Counted from the first letter of the stretch, positions 10,858 to 21,253 are shown. The stretch: 64,000 nt of DNA from Colocasia esculenta (GCA_014218235.1 CM024764.1:67741184-67805183); one strand, 5' to 3'. The notes: generated from the sequence alone by a model not told the origin. Made by a program: numbers and translations.

Positions 10858-11190
10858 CGGACAAGGACGTTATACGTACCAATGGGATAGGACCAGAGTG
10901 ATGAGTGACCCGGAATCAGTTGATGAAGTCACCCTAGCACAATGGAGTCTAGTAGTTATTGCTTTATATTTCTTTTCAATGTAATGATGTTATTGGGCCC
11001 TATGTATTGGCTCCCAATTAGTGGTTGTAATAGTCTTAGTGATTTTATAATGAAATCAAGAGTTTATTTCAATTATTATTTCATTAGGTGCTCTGATATT
11101 TGCGAATGTATGCGCAATTGTCGTTACCATACTCGTTGCTCGCGTCTCCCTCCGATTTATTCTGCTGCTAAATTGGTGGGGCGTGACAGT

Positions 11191-11202
11191 TGGTATCAGA
11201 GC
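11191..11202 (+). other. Primer binding site, initiator tRNA-Met type
   Basis: TGGTATCAGAGC begins two bases after the LTR end at 11188. It is complementary to the 3' end of plant initiator tRNA-Met and marks the start of minus-strand DNA synthesis. Confidence 0.9.
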
Positions 11203-11373
11203 CTAGGATGTCCTTATTAGGATATTTTAAGTCTAGGTTGTTCTAGGTGAACTGCCGTGACCGTGTCTAAGTCAACCACCATGCCTATGTGAGAGATTGG
11301 GTAAAACTTGGGGTTATGCTAGGAGCTTAACTATATGTATAAGCACCCTAAGTTTAAGAAGAAATTAATAAGT

Positions 11374-11387
11374 ATTCTTGCTCGCAG
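11374..11387 (+). other. Acceptor-like site 12 nt before the gag ATG
   Basis: TTCTTGCTCGCAG|GAAC has a pyrimidine-rich run and CAG|G, 12 nt upstream of the gag start codon at 11400. If joined to a donor in the LTR it would remove the whole long leader, including the primer site, from a translated RNA. Inference only. Confidence 0.4.
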
Positions 11388-11399
11388 GAACTAGAGGAG

Positions 11400-12281
11400 A
11401 TGGCTGGAGAGCATGCGCAAATGCATGAATTACAACAAACCGTACAGGGGTTAACTCAAGCCCTTAACAACGTGATTCAAGCAGGAGCAAGAAATGGGGT
11501 AGGAGACTTATATGTGAACTTTCAACGAATAAATCCCCCTAGGTTTAATGGACTTCCAGATCCCGATGAAGCTGAAAATTGGGTGAAGGCAATGGAACGG
11601 ATCTTTAGGGTTATGCAATGTTCAGAGCAGGAGAAAGTCCTTATGGCAACCTTCTAGTTGGACCGCGATGCTAGAGCCTGGTGGGAAGCTGCCAGTCGAC
11701 AATTACCCAACATCAACATAGAGTGGGATAAATTTTTAGAACTCTTCAACACCAAATATTTTTCCGAGAGGATTCGTGAGAAGAAGGCAAATGAATTTGC
11801 TAGTTTAAAATAACGAATGATGTCTGTAGCAGAATATGAAGCGCAATTTGAAAGACTAGCGCAGTATGCGCCACATTTGGTGAGTACGGAGAAGATGAAG
11901 GCAAAGAGATTTTTTGAAGGGTTGAGACCTATGTTCTGGGAAAAGTTGGCTCCACTAGACATTGAAGTATATTCAGTCATGGTATTGAGAGCTCAATTAG
12001 TCGAGGACACCATGGAACTCCTTGAAAAGATCCATAAGAAGAAGGTGTTGAAAAGGGAACGTGCTACTCATTCCAATGATCATAAAGGAAGAAATACAGT
12101 AGATAGCAAGAGAATGAAAGGGGAAGTGAAGCGGAAGGAAATTTGTAAATTTTGTAAAAAGTCAGGGCATCAGATTGATAACTGTTGGAAGAAATTGGGC
12201 ATATGCTTGCGATGTGGAAGTCAACAACATCGAGTCATCGATTGTCCAATAAAGAAGAACCAAACTACACGCCAAGGCTGA
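11400..12281 (+). pseudogene. gag: gag of the gag-only Tekay-like element (two in-frame stops)
   Basis: This would be the nucleocapsid/capsid precursor of the virus-like particle. It reads from ATG 11400 in a single frame for about 293 codons. The retrotransposon gag core is clear (PPRFNGLPDPDEAENW, LDRDARAWWEA, EWDKFLELFNTKYFS, VAEYEAQFERLAQYAP). Near the C-terminus are two zinc knuckles of CX2CX4HX4C form, CKFCKKSGHQIDNC and CLRCGSQQHRVIDC. TAG at 11655-11657 (after MATF, where Q is expected) and TAA at 11812-11814 (after ASLK) break the frame; both fit C-to-T changes of CAG/CAA. No pol follows: the next 200 bp are non-coding up to the polypurine tract. Confidence 0.85.
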
Positions 12282-12384
12282 TTACAAGTCCTTGTGGATA
12301 TAAATCCTACCAATGAGGGTGGACAAGGTACCATCACTAAGCCCTTAGTTTAATTTCTTATTATTTTCGCGATATCAAAGCCCT

Positions 12385-12396
12385 AAGTGGGGGAGG
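12385..12396 (+). other. Upstream polypurine-like tract AAGTGGGGGAGG
   Basis: This near-copy of the true polypurine tract lies 85 bp downstream in a different context. It could be a second plus-strand primer or a duplication relic. Confidence 0.5.
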
Positions 12397-12469
12397 TGAT
12401 GGAATGAAACATCCATAATAAATTGGTAGTCGTATCATATCATATGAATTTGGGGACCAAATTCTTTTT

Positions 12470-12482
12470 AAGTGGGGGAGGA
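12470..12482 (+). other. Polypurine tract of the gag-only element
   Basis: AAGTGGGGGAGGA lies directly before the 3' LTR start TGTAGC at 12483. It is the expected primer for plus-strand synthesis. Confidence 0.85.
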
Positions 12483-13415
12483 TGTAGCAACCCGTAAAAT
12501 TTAATACTAAAAAATTTGAAATAATAATTTCTTTAAATCGAAATAATAGAAACATACATACCATTATCATATGTGCAAGAATACATCAGAAAATTCCGTA
12601 AAAATTATAAATCAACCCCAAATATTATCCCTAAGTATTTCACGAAGAAATTCGTGCAACAAAAAATCTGATTGGCCAAATGTACATCACAACGTGACTA
12701 GTTATCCAAATATGGAAACTAAGTCGGAAAACCGTTAACACGGAAAAATAACACGCCCATAAATTAAGAGAACATGTCGGTGAGATTTCCAACATCATGA
12801 AAAGATGACCCATTATCGGAATTGGACCAATGGACCTCTCATAGTCCATGAATAAAAGCAAGTAAGAAAAATGTAATAAAATCCGTAACTCTATTATACC
12901 CTAATTAAAAAGGGAAATCCCATAAGATAAAATCCAATAAATAATGGGCTTTGTTAAATGGACCATATAAAATTTATTGGGCAAAAATAAGGATTTTTAA
13001 AAGAAGAATAATAGGAAAATATCCTAAATTCATAACTAAATTATTACTTAAATAGAAAAGTGATATTTAATGCATTAAATAGGAAGTTTGAGTTAGAATT
13101 GTATTCCTAAACCTACTCTAATAGGTTGGCCACGAATTTAGTTCCCATCCTAACCCAAATAGGAAGTGGAAAGCTTGGAAGGAGGTTAGGAAAAGAGGAA
13201 ATTCAAAATTAAATAGGATTTAGAGTACTGTTAGGAAATAACAACCCAAAAAGCATAAATACTCTCCAATCTTTCCATGGTCGGCCCTAACACGTTGCTG
13301 GGGCCTGCTGGACCTGGAGGAGAGGCCAAGGAGGAGGAGAATTCGTGGGGAGAAGGCTTCATCAAGCTTCATCCCGAGTTCTTCAAGTTCTAGCCCTAGA
13401 AGAGGAAATCGACCA

Positions 13416-13424
13416 AAGGTAGGC
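13416..13424 (+). other. Donor-like site AAG|GTAGGC in the 3' LTR
   Basis: ACCAAAG|GTAGGCATTCTCAT is shared with solo LTR-2 (donor at 35996|35997). It lies about 155 nt after the TATA box. The 5' LTR of this copy has lost it. Confidence 0.45.
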
Positions 13425-15849
13425 ATTCTCATGAGCAAAACTAAAGAAATTTTGACTGTAGATTGTTCCATGTGATAGGAACAAACCTCTCAAGTTTCGT
13501 GATTTATCATCAAGCCAATATGTTTTCCTTGATTTTTCATGTTCTGCAATTAGTATGTCCCCGAACCCCCTTGTTAAGTCTTGTTCTCCATGTACACTTG
13601 ACTTCATGCTACGAAAATTTTACTGAAGATACTGATGGCTATTAGGGATCTTTTGCCTCTAAAAGCCCTAATTTCTATCAACCTTACTTCACGAATTAAT
13701 TATTTTACTCCAACTGTGCACTGTTCCATGATCTCTATGAAGTAACTTGATTAAACCATGCCGAAACCCTTTCTATTTTCTAATTCCAATTTTATAGGAC
13801 TACTCTTACATGTCTAGATCTGTATAGAACTGGTTTCGAGATTTTCATGCACTGTACAATTTGTTCTTAATTTTTAAAGCACTATGTGTCAAATTATAGC
13901 AAGTTGGCCTGAAATCCGAGGCTCAGTCCTTTTCCCGCTCAAACTCAGGCTCAGAACCTGAGAACGCGATGGCCTGATAGGCCACGTTCTCAAGGCCATC
14001 ACGACACTGGTACCTTTCATGATCTGATCGTGACAGGGAACCCTGTCGCGTTCTGCCGCCTGACCGAACGACCTGTCGCGATCCTCATATGACCCTATCA
14101 CGATCTGCCTGCCTATTCAGACAAGCCCGTCGTGATCCATACAAGGCCCCGTCACATTCTGCCTGAACCCCGTCACAACCCTTACAAGGGTGTGTCGCAT
14201 TCTGGCTTCTTGCATGAAAACCCACCTTTTTGCATGGTCTATTGTTATACAGTCAGCCCATGTCCTATTAACTATCTTGTACATAGAAAGACGAAGTTGT
14301 GATTATTGAATATATTTTAATTAATTCAAGTTAATCACATGATCTATCTTGCCCATGATTTTCTCTTACACTTTCACTCACTTTAAACCATCCTATATGG
14401 CTTAACTTGGCATGAAAATTGTCACATATACATCTAGCAATTTATTTCAATTATATATATTAATTGCCCTATTTTAAATGAACTTGTCTTTGTTTCTCAT
14501 GTTGTTTGGGGAATACCGTTATCGACGCTCCACTGTTCTAGAATTCCTCTAGAACATCAGACACTTCTTTCCATATACACACTCTCTCTTGACTTGGACG
14601 AACTCTCCGCCGGATACTCCTTCTGCCGGACTAGTGAGTCTTTGTTCAAGGCCTCCATAAGTCTCCTCTGTCCATGGATTCCCACATGGTCGACGAGCTG
14701 GTTGTACCCTAACACCTATGATACACTCTAGGGATCAGTAAGATCCAGACGACCTTAGATTGTTCTCTCTCTTATCTTGAATCACGCCGGACCTCTGGAC
14801 CTATGCATAACAAGGCCAGCGGAAGGGTTGTGTATTCCACCTAACTGCCAACGTCATACGCGCGTGTTGAGCAACTGTTACTATCGCTCGTTAGTCGTTA
14901 CTCGATGTTTCTTGTACAATGTCCACTAGCTCTCATTTATACTCTACTCGCTCATCTATTCACGTTCACTCTACCATCTCATCTCTCTCGTCTATTCATC
15001 TAGTACTTTCTTGTTACCCTTTGAGCTGTGTGGCCCCTACTGTTTTGAACTGTTCATGACTGTCTAGCGCTAAAATGGGTCTTGTGACTCTACTGACTTG
15101 AATGCATATTGTTTAGGGCACGGAGAGTGTCTGAGGGGCTCCAATCTAGTCCTGGGGGCAGAGAGCCACCCAAAAATACCTGCAGGGGCTATAGATGGTG
15201 TTCTGCATTGCACTGGTTCTGACTGACTGTTCTAAATTAGCTAGACATCTGACTATTACATTGTTACTGTTAGTCTGTTAAATCAGACATACTGCACTGT
15301 TACTGTACTGCCACTGACTGTTACTGAACTGTTATTGAGTGACTACTGTCGTGCTCTCTACTTGCTCTACTTGATACTCGCTCTCTTGAGTTATTGCGTG
15401 CTATCGCGACTTGATCGCATTCAAAGTGATATACTCTCTCATTATCTATTGACAATAAAAATGCTATGCTATCTCTCGGCTATCTACGGATAACCAAAGT
15501 GCCATTACTATTTCGATTGACGAAAGTTAATCAAAAGTGCTATACTATCTCGATTGATGAAAATCAGTCAAAGTGCAATTTACTCTCTCTATGGCCAAAT
15601 ACTATCTCTCGCCTTGCTATACATGTCGCTTGCTATTCTTGACCATGACTTTACTTTCTATTGTTGTTATCGTTTCTATCGTGACTTGACTTTAATCATC
15701 GTACTATACTTGATCCGTCTGCTATTTGAATCATGTTGCTTGTGCTATTACTTTCTCGACTTTACATGACTCTCTCTATCATTAGTTACTCTGCCATTTA
15801 AAGCATTAATCATGTAAAACCTGCTTGACTATTGAGATTTAAGTCCTAC

Positions 15850-15899
15850 TGGGCGTTATCGCTCACCCTTCGTTATTTGTTATTGTGTCTCAGGTAAGT
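15850..15899 (+). promoter_or_regulatory. LTR hairpin plus recursive-splice-like CAG|GTAAGT (3' LTR copy)
   Basis: TGGGCG-TTAT-CGCTCA at 15850-15865 is followed by TTGTGTCTCAG|GTAAGT. Here the AG is preceded by C, so both the acceptor and donor halves match consensus exactly. Confidence 0.55.
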
Positions 15900-16230
15900 C
15901 GGACAAGGACGTTATACGTACCAATGGGACATGACCAAAGTGATGAGTGACCCGGAGTCAGCTGATGAAGTCACCCTAGCACAATGGAGTCTAGTAGTTA
16001 TTGCTTTAGATTTCTTTTCAATGTAATGATGTTATTGAGCCCTATGTATTGGCTCTGAATTAGTGGTTGTAATAGTCTTAGTGATTTTATAATGAAATTA
16101 AGAGTTTATTTCAATTATTATTTCATTAGATGCTCTGATATTTGCGAAAGTATGCGCAATTGTCGTTACCATACTCGTTGCTCGCGTCTCCCTCCGATTT
16201 ATTCCGCTGCTAAATTGGAGGGGCGTGACA

Positions 16231-17298
16231 TTAACGGCGCTATGTTCCGCCGTCAACTTATATTAACAACATGGTATGTTGACGTTAACCTGTGTAAACG
16301 ACATCATACCTTGCCGTTAAGTTCATCAGTGTTGTTTTCTACCAAGATTTTGGATTTCTGTGGATATTCTGTAAACTATGCATAAGTAGGGTGTTCGGTT
16401 AGACTCTGTCATATATGATTGTTACTGTTATGCAGCAGGAAAATCATGGTGATGATGTCTGGATTTTATGTAATATTCTAAAGCATGTTCTTTGTTTAAT
16501 TAAATAGAAAATGAAATGGGTACAAGCTGATCCATGTTGTGATGTTTTAACTAGGATTCGTACTGCTTTGGATGAGATTTCAGACCCATTGTGCTCAGTA
16601 TTTACATAGTAAATTGCATGATTCTTTCAGTTTTGTACCATGGTAAATAGTTCATGTTTATGAGAATTAATCATGAGAAATGATACAGAACTCAAAAAAT
16701 TATGAAAATTTACATGCGTGAAGCATGATTAGAATTAGAATTTATGTCAAAATTTTGGAATTTTCTGAACAGTGTACACACTGTTATGATTTTCTGAATG
16801 GAAAGAATGTGTATAGAAATCAATTAATGGGGAAAAGAGCATGAATGATAAACCATGATGAAATCAGTATAGGTAGTGTCATGTTAGGTTACTATTATAC
16901 AGCAGAATAATGACTTCAGAAGAGAGATAATGTATTATGTACTCTTGCATTATAGTTTAGCTAGTTATGCATGAATTTATGAATTGCATGAAGTAATTTC
17001 ATAATTCCATGAAAACATGTATATTATATTTCTGAAATAATTTGGCCAATAAGACATTGCTATTATAGAGATACCTACATGGAACTACACCATGGAATGC
17101 CCCTATGGTAATGGTTCACTTACATGAATCCGTGGGCAACGAATTGAAATCCTCGAGGTAGACAAGTTCTACTGGTTAAGGTGGGAAGGACTTTCCCCGG
17201 TATTGCACAATAACCAAGACTTTATCACTATTTTGCCTAGGTGATAAGTGAATGATTTCTCTACATGATCTCTATTAATTGTGGGGCTATGTCTTGAC
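16231..17298 (+). mobile_element. T1 5' LTR, segment c
   Basis: This segment begins with the right TTAAC duplication and is collinear with about 47070-48141 of the T1 3' LTR. Shared blocks include the GCCGTCAA/CGTTAAC word cluster near its start, 'tttctaccaagattttgg', 'tggccaataagacattgct' and 'ggggctatgtcttg'. It is cut at 17298 by the SIRE-A 5' LTR. The remaining 850 bp or so of this LTR never reappear. Confidence 0.87.
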
Positions 17299-17509
17299 TG
17301 ATGATCAGTCTGTCCCCATGTAATTTTAATTAATCACATATATATATATTTTGATGATTAACAAAACCAAACAAAAGTTTATCAATTATATCTAATGAAT
17401 ATTTCATAAGTCTTAAGCACAGGAAAAATACCGAGGTCAAACAAGCCAATAAAGGTATGCATTACTTCTCTGAAGCCTTAATCTTTTCAACATGATATTT
17501 CTCTAAGTC

Positions 17510-18250
17510 TATATCGACTTCTATTGAAGGCCATAACGATTTCTTTATAAGCATATCGATTTCAATAGAATTATCATAACAATTTCCTTTCTGGATGAAA
17601 AGTCATGTTATTTCAAACAAGTCGATGTCACAACGACTCTATAAGTTACCGTAACGATTTCCTTTAGAGCCCGTAACGACTTGCTGGTCACAACGACTCT
17701 ATAAGTTACCGTAACGATTTCTTTAGAGCTCGTAACGACTTGCCTGTCGCAACGACTCTATAAGTTGTCGCAACGATTTCTTTAGAGCCCGTAACGACTT
17801 GCTCGTCACAACGACTCTATAAGTTATCGCAACGATTTCTTTAGAGCCTGTAACGACCTGCTCGTCACAACGACTCTATAAGTTACCGTAACGATTTCTT
17901 TAGAGCCCGTAACGACTTGCTCGTCACAACGACTCTATAAGTTACCGTAACAATTTCTTTAGAAACTCATAACGACTTGCCTGTCATAACGACTCTATAA
18001 GTTATCACAACGATTTCTTTAGAAAGCGCAACGACTTGCTTGTTGTAACGATTTCATAAGTTACCGTAACGATTTCTTTAGAATTCACAACGACTTGCTT
18101 TGTATAATGATTTGTTAAGTATTTCACATCAATTTCTTCAGGAACACAACAATTTGCTTTGTGCAACGATTCATTAAGTGTTCAGGATATATCTTTTGTC
18201 ACATAACGATTTGCTATGACTTATAACGATTTCCTAAGTCATATAGTCAT
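17510..18250. repeat. AACGA-word array with about 20-bp steps, SIRE-A 5' LTR
   Basis: A tandem unit of about 60 bp holds three AACGAYT words at steps of about 17, 21 and 21 bp. The unit is repeated about six times between 17640 and 18010, with looser copies on both sides. The second copy is at 32020-32760. SIRE-B carries the complementary design (TCGTTACG), and SIRE-C a third version (AACGATTTG). Confidence 0.85.
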
Positions 18251-18704
18251 CGATTTCATATCTTGATGTCTTATTCATCTTAAAAGCGTTGACTAGTCAA
18301 AGTCCACGTAGACATCTCTCTGACGCTTTTGCATTTATGAGATCTGAACATATCTTTGCATGCATACAGACCATATCGGGCCTACTCTGATTATGTCCTT
18401 TAGACTTAAGCTATTTTGCACTACTATTTTCATGTCTATTGCTACTGAAGTTGACTGACATCAGAGACAACTTAACTGTCTGCTATTTGAGATTGATATT
18501 TGTGCAGACCTCTGAACTAGCTTCATGGTACAACGTTAAACAAATAGAAGCCAACGGATATTTCTAAAGATCTATCTCTTTGCGTGCTCAAGAGATCAAA
18601 AGACTGTTGACTGGAAGCTTCCAAGACTCCAGATGTCATTCAGTCTAACGTCTACTCAAAAGAGAGACAACGGACACTTCAACGTCTACATTTCGAATTG
18701 AAGA

Positions 18705-18712
18705 TATAAATA
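18705..18712 (+). promoter_or_regulatory. TATA box TATAAATA of SIRE-A 5' LTR
   Basis: GATATAAATACAAG is conserved at 33207-33214 in the 3' LTR, and as TTAAATACAAG in SIRE-B (minus strand). The likely transcription start is about 30 nt downstream. Confidence 0.7.
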
Positions 18713-18965
18713 CAAGTCAGAAGAACAGAAGAAACGACGAGAGTTCTAGCATTCAAATTCTTCTGAAGAAAGTCAAGAGCCTAGAACTTCTTTTCTCATA
18801 TTTTTTCAGCTCTTCGCTCTCTGTGCTGTAATAGATTTTCTAAGAGAGCTCGTGTAGTTCTGAGAGTGCAACTTGTCTTAGATCTTTGCTCTCAGCACTA
18901 GTTGCTTCAGATCCTTACTTGTTAAAGCTTGATCTAGGGGCTTGGTTTCAATATATTTCTCTGTG

Positions 18966-19140
18966 TGTTGTTCCCTTCGATTGTGAAGGAAGACCTGGTG
19001 GTATCCAGGGTGTTGTTCCCTTCGGTTGTGAAGGAAGACCTGGTGTGGTATCCAGGGTGTTGTTCCCTTCGGTTGTGAAGGAAGACCTGGTAGGGTATCT
19101 AGGGTGTTATTCCCTTCGGGTGTGAAGGAAGACCAGCTGA
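18966..19140. repeat. TTCCCTTCG...GAAGGAAGACCTGG repeat, about four copies
   Basis: A unit of roughly 45-60 bp reads TGTTGTTCCCTTCGGTTGTG followed by AAGGAAGACCTGGTG and TATCCAGGG. Each unit can fold (CCTTC...GAAGG). SIRE-B LTRs have about two copies, so the number varies between subfamilies. The SIRE-A 3' LTR is cut inside this array. Confidence 0.75.
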
Positions 19141-19189
19141 GCTGGGTGTTGTAGCATTCTTAGGGGGACTGTACCCTTGTTAGTGAAAT

Positions 19190-19207
19190 CCTGAGAGATT
19201 GCTCAGG
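19190..19207 (+). promoter_or_regulatory. Conserved hairpin CCTGAG/CTCAGG in SIRE LTR
   Basis: A perfect 6-bp stem has a 6-nt loop (AGATTG), about 213 nt before the LTR end. SIRE-B has the same stem at 49697-49714 and 60809-60826 with loop GCATTG (minus strand), at a nearly equal distance from its LTR end. Confidence 0.5.
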
Positions 19208-19421
19208 GACTAGACATAAAACTCCTAAGGAAAGGAGGTCCGAACCAGGATAATACCTTGTGTTGTGTGATTGTCTTCTTTGTATGTTTGATATTTAAAC
19301 TAACAGTCACTAACCTATTTCGAAGAACGTTTTTGTAAATGTTTTTAGTTTCAGGTATCTTCTAGAATAATTTTTTAAAGACCCATTCACCCCCCTCTGG
19401 GCTCGTCAACTGGGCAACAAG

Positions 19422-19433
19422 TGGTATCAGAGC
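19422..19433 (+). other. Primer binding site of SIRE-A
   Basis: TGGTATCAGAGC, extended by GAGTC, starts two bases after the LTR and matches the initiator tRNA-Met 3' end. The identical site in SIRE-B is on the minus strand at 60578-60589. Confidence 0.92.
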
Positions 19434-19484
19434 GAGTCTCTTCGACAAAGAAAGAAGATCCAACGATCTGAAGAGTAAAGATCC

Positions 19485-21253
19485 ATGGCAGCCCAAGGTA
19501 GCATTGAAGGTCAGTCTGTCAACCGACCCCCTCTCTTTGATGGTGGAGACTACCCTTACTAGAAGACCAGGATGGAATACTTTCTACAAAGCCACGACTA
19601 TCAAATTTGGTCAATAGTAGAAGAAGGTGACCTGGTTGTCACAAATGAGAAAGCTCAATGGACAGATGATGACAGTAAGAAAATTTCCTTGAATTGCAAA
19701 GCTAAGAGCATCCTTTGCTGTGCCTTGAGTAAGAAGGAATTCAACCGAGTTTCAGCCTGCAAATCCTCGGTGGAAATGTGGGAAAAGCTCAGGATTACTT
19801 ATGAGGGTACAGACAAAGTAAAGGAGACAAGAATCGACATTCTTGTCACTCAGTATGAAAGATTTCAGATGCAGTCAGGTGAGTCAATCACTTAAATGTT
19901 TAGCAGATTCACTGATATCACCAATGGTTTAGCCAGTCTAGGGAAGACGTATGAGATTGCAGATATGGTAAGGAAAATTCTTAGATCCTTGCCATCATCG
20001 TGGACACCCAAGGTCACAGCTATAGAAGAAGCTAATGACCTGAAAAGAATGTCAGTAGAAATGCTCATCGGGTCCCTCATGGCCCATGAGATCAACATGG
20101 AAAGGCTAGGAGAGTCATCTAGCAGAAAGAAGCACTCAAATGCCTTAAAAGCAGAAGAGGACTCACCAAAAATCAGCTCAAATGAAAGTGAAAGCGATGA
20201 GGATAGTGAGAATGAAGAAGCAATGCTCTCTAGGAAATTGCAACAGATCTTGGCCAAAAAGAAAAAGTTTCAATCCGGCAGAAGGCACTTTAAGAAAAAT
20301 AAGGACTTGAAAAGATCAGATGGTAAAGAAATGAAGAAAGGAGAAACCATCTGCTACGAATGTAAGAAGCCTGGACACATCAAAGCTGATTGTCCAAAAT
20401 TTAAGAAACCAGAATTCATAAAGAAAGAGAGCTCCAAGAAGTTCAGAAAGTATAAGAAGAAGGCAATGGCAGCAGCATGGGAGAACAATAGTGACTCAGA
20501 CAGTGAATCAAGCTCATGCAGCGATGAAGAAGAAGCCAACTTGGCCTTCATGGCAAATGTTGATGAAAAGGTAACCTCTGACTCCTCCTTCGATTCATGT
20601 AATGATTCTGATTCAGATAACTTAGAGGAATCATTTAATGAATTGTATAATAAGTACAAAGAAGTAACTAAACTATTAAAAGCAAGTAAGAAAAATAACA
20701 CATGTTTAGAAAACACTAATTCTGATTTAAAACAGAAAATGAAGAATTAAAAACAAATAACTGAACTTAAAAGAAGAAATGAATTGTTATGTGAAGACCT
20801 AAAAGCTAAGAATGAACAAATAACAAAATTGGAAAAACAGGAAAGTATAGATGAATTAAGAAAAAAATTAAAAACTTAAATGAAGAAAATGATAAACTAT
20901 CAAGCACACTAGAGAAATTTACTAATGGTAAAAACTCTCTAAAATTAAAAGGTGCTAGAAGATCAGGTAAGAAGAAAAATGGATTAGGATATACACCCCC
21001 AGATAATGAAGAAACCATAGTTTATCCTAAAACATATCCAACACCAAAATTTGTACCTGAACAAGATATAGCATACAAAGCTGATTTCAAATATATAGAA
21101 AAAGTAACTAAGTTATCCTGCTGTAGTCACTGCAATAAGTTAGGACATATTATAACTACATGCCCAACAAGACACAAGAAATGGATAATAAAAGGCAAAA
21201 TCAATGATACTAACCAATCAGGACCTAAAAGAATTTGGGTACCTAAAGCTTGA
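19485..21253 (+). pseudogene. gag: SIRE-A gag (UBN2-type, two zinc knuckles), broken
   Basis: This is the capsid/nucleocapsid protein of a Ty1-copia particle. ATG at 19485 starts a MAAQ... N-terminus, followed by the UBN2-type core (SVNRPPLFDG, TRMEYFLQSHDYQIWSI, YEGTDKVKETRIDILV, LMAHEINMERLGESSSR). A knuckle CYECKKPGHIKADC lies at about 20353, then an acidic/serine stretch, a coiled-coil-like Lys/Glu/Asn stretch, and a second knuckle CSHCNKLGHIITTC at about 21120. Lesions are TAG at 19560 (Trp in SIRE-B), TAA at 19893 (Gln in SIRE-B) and at least one frame change around 20750-20880. The gag stop TGA at 21251-21253 overlaps the pol ATG as TGATG. Confidence 0.88.

Larger units (their letters stand above)
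7507..11188 (+). repeat. 5' LTR of the gag-only element
   Basis: It starts TGTAGCAACCC and ends GGGGCGTGACA. It is collinear with the 3' LTR at 12483-16230, with a few percent difference in stretches compared by eye. A TATA-like CATAAATA at 8278-8285 would place U3 at about 0.8 kb and leave nearly 2.9 kb of R-U5, an unusually long leader. Relative to the 3' LTR it lacks 34 bp after position 8440, which removes a donor-like AAG|GTAGGC. It shares its family with solo LTR-2 (35393-38323). Confidence 0.9.
7507..16230 (+). mobile_element. Complete non-autonomous gag-only LTR retrotransposon (TR-GAG-like), TSD TTAAC
   Basis: Two LTRs of about 3.7 kb (7507-11188 and 12483-16230) flank an internal region of only about 1.3 kb. 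The internal region holds a tRNA-Met-type primer site, one gag gene and a polypurine tract. Identical 5-bp duplications TTAAC at 7502-7506 and 16231-16235 show an intact insertion. No protease, reverse transcriptase, RNase H or integrase is present between gag and the polypurine tract. Elements built this way are known as TR-GAG. It would need enzymes from a related autonomous Tekay-type element. About 85% of its length is LTR. Confidence 0.9.
12483..16230 (+). repeat. 3' LTR of the gag-only element
   Basis: It starts TGTAGCAACCC and ends GGGGCGTGACA, followed by the TTAAC duplication. It keeps a 34-bp stretch (13417-13450) absent from the 5' LTR, containing AAG|GTAGGC. It contains TATA CATAAATA (13254-13261), the CG-word array (13940-14205), the TGCTATACT array (about 15420-15760) and the hairpin plus CAG|GTAAGT (15850-15899). 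Confidence 0.9.
17299..19419 (+). repeat. 5' LTR of SIRE-A
   Basis: It starts TGATGATCAG and ends GGGCAACA, two bases before the primer site. It is near-identical to the truncated 3' LTR at 31806-33550. It contains an AACGA-word array (17510-18250), TATAAATA at 18705-18712, four copies of a short repeat (about 18966-19140) and a CCTGAG/CTCAGG hairpin (19190-19207). Confidence 0.93.

Noticed and set aside
17510..18250. Regular short words with about 20-bp spacing resemble a CRISPR array
   Set aside because: The words are 5-9 bp and degenerate, the spacers are themselves repeated, and the array lies in both LTRs of a plant retrotransposon.
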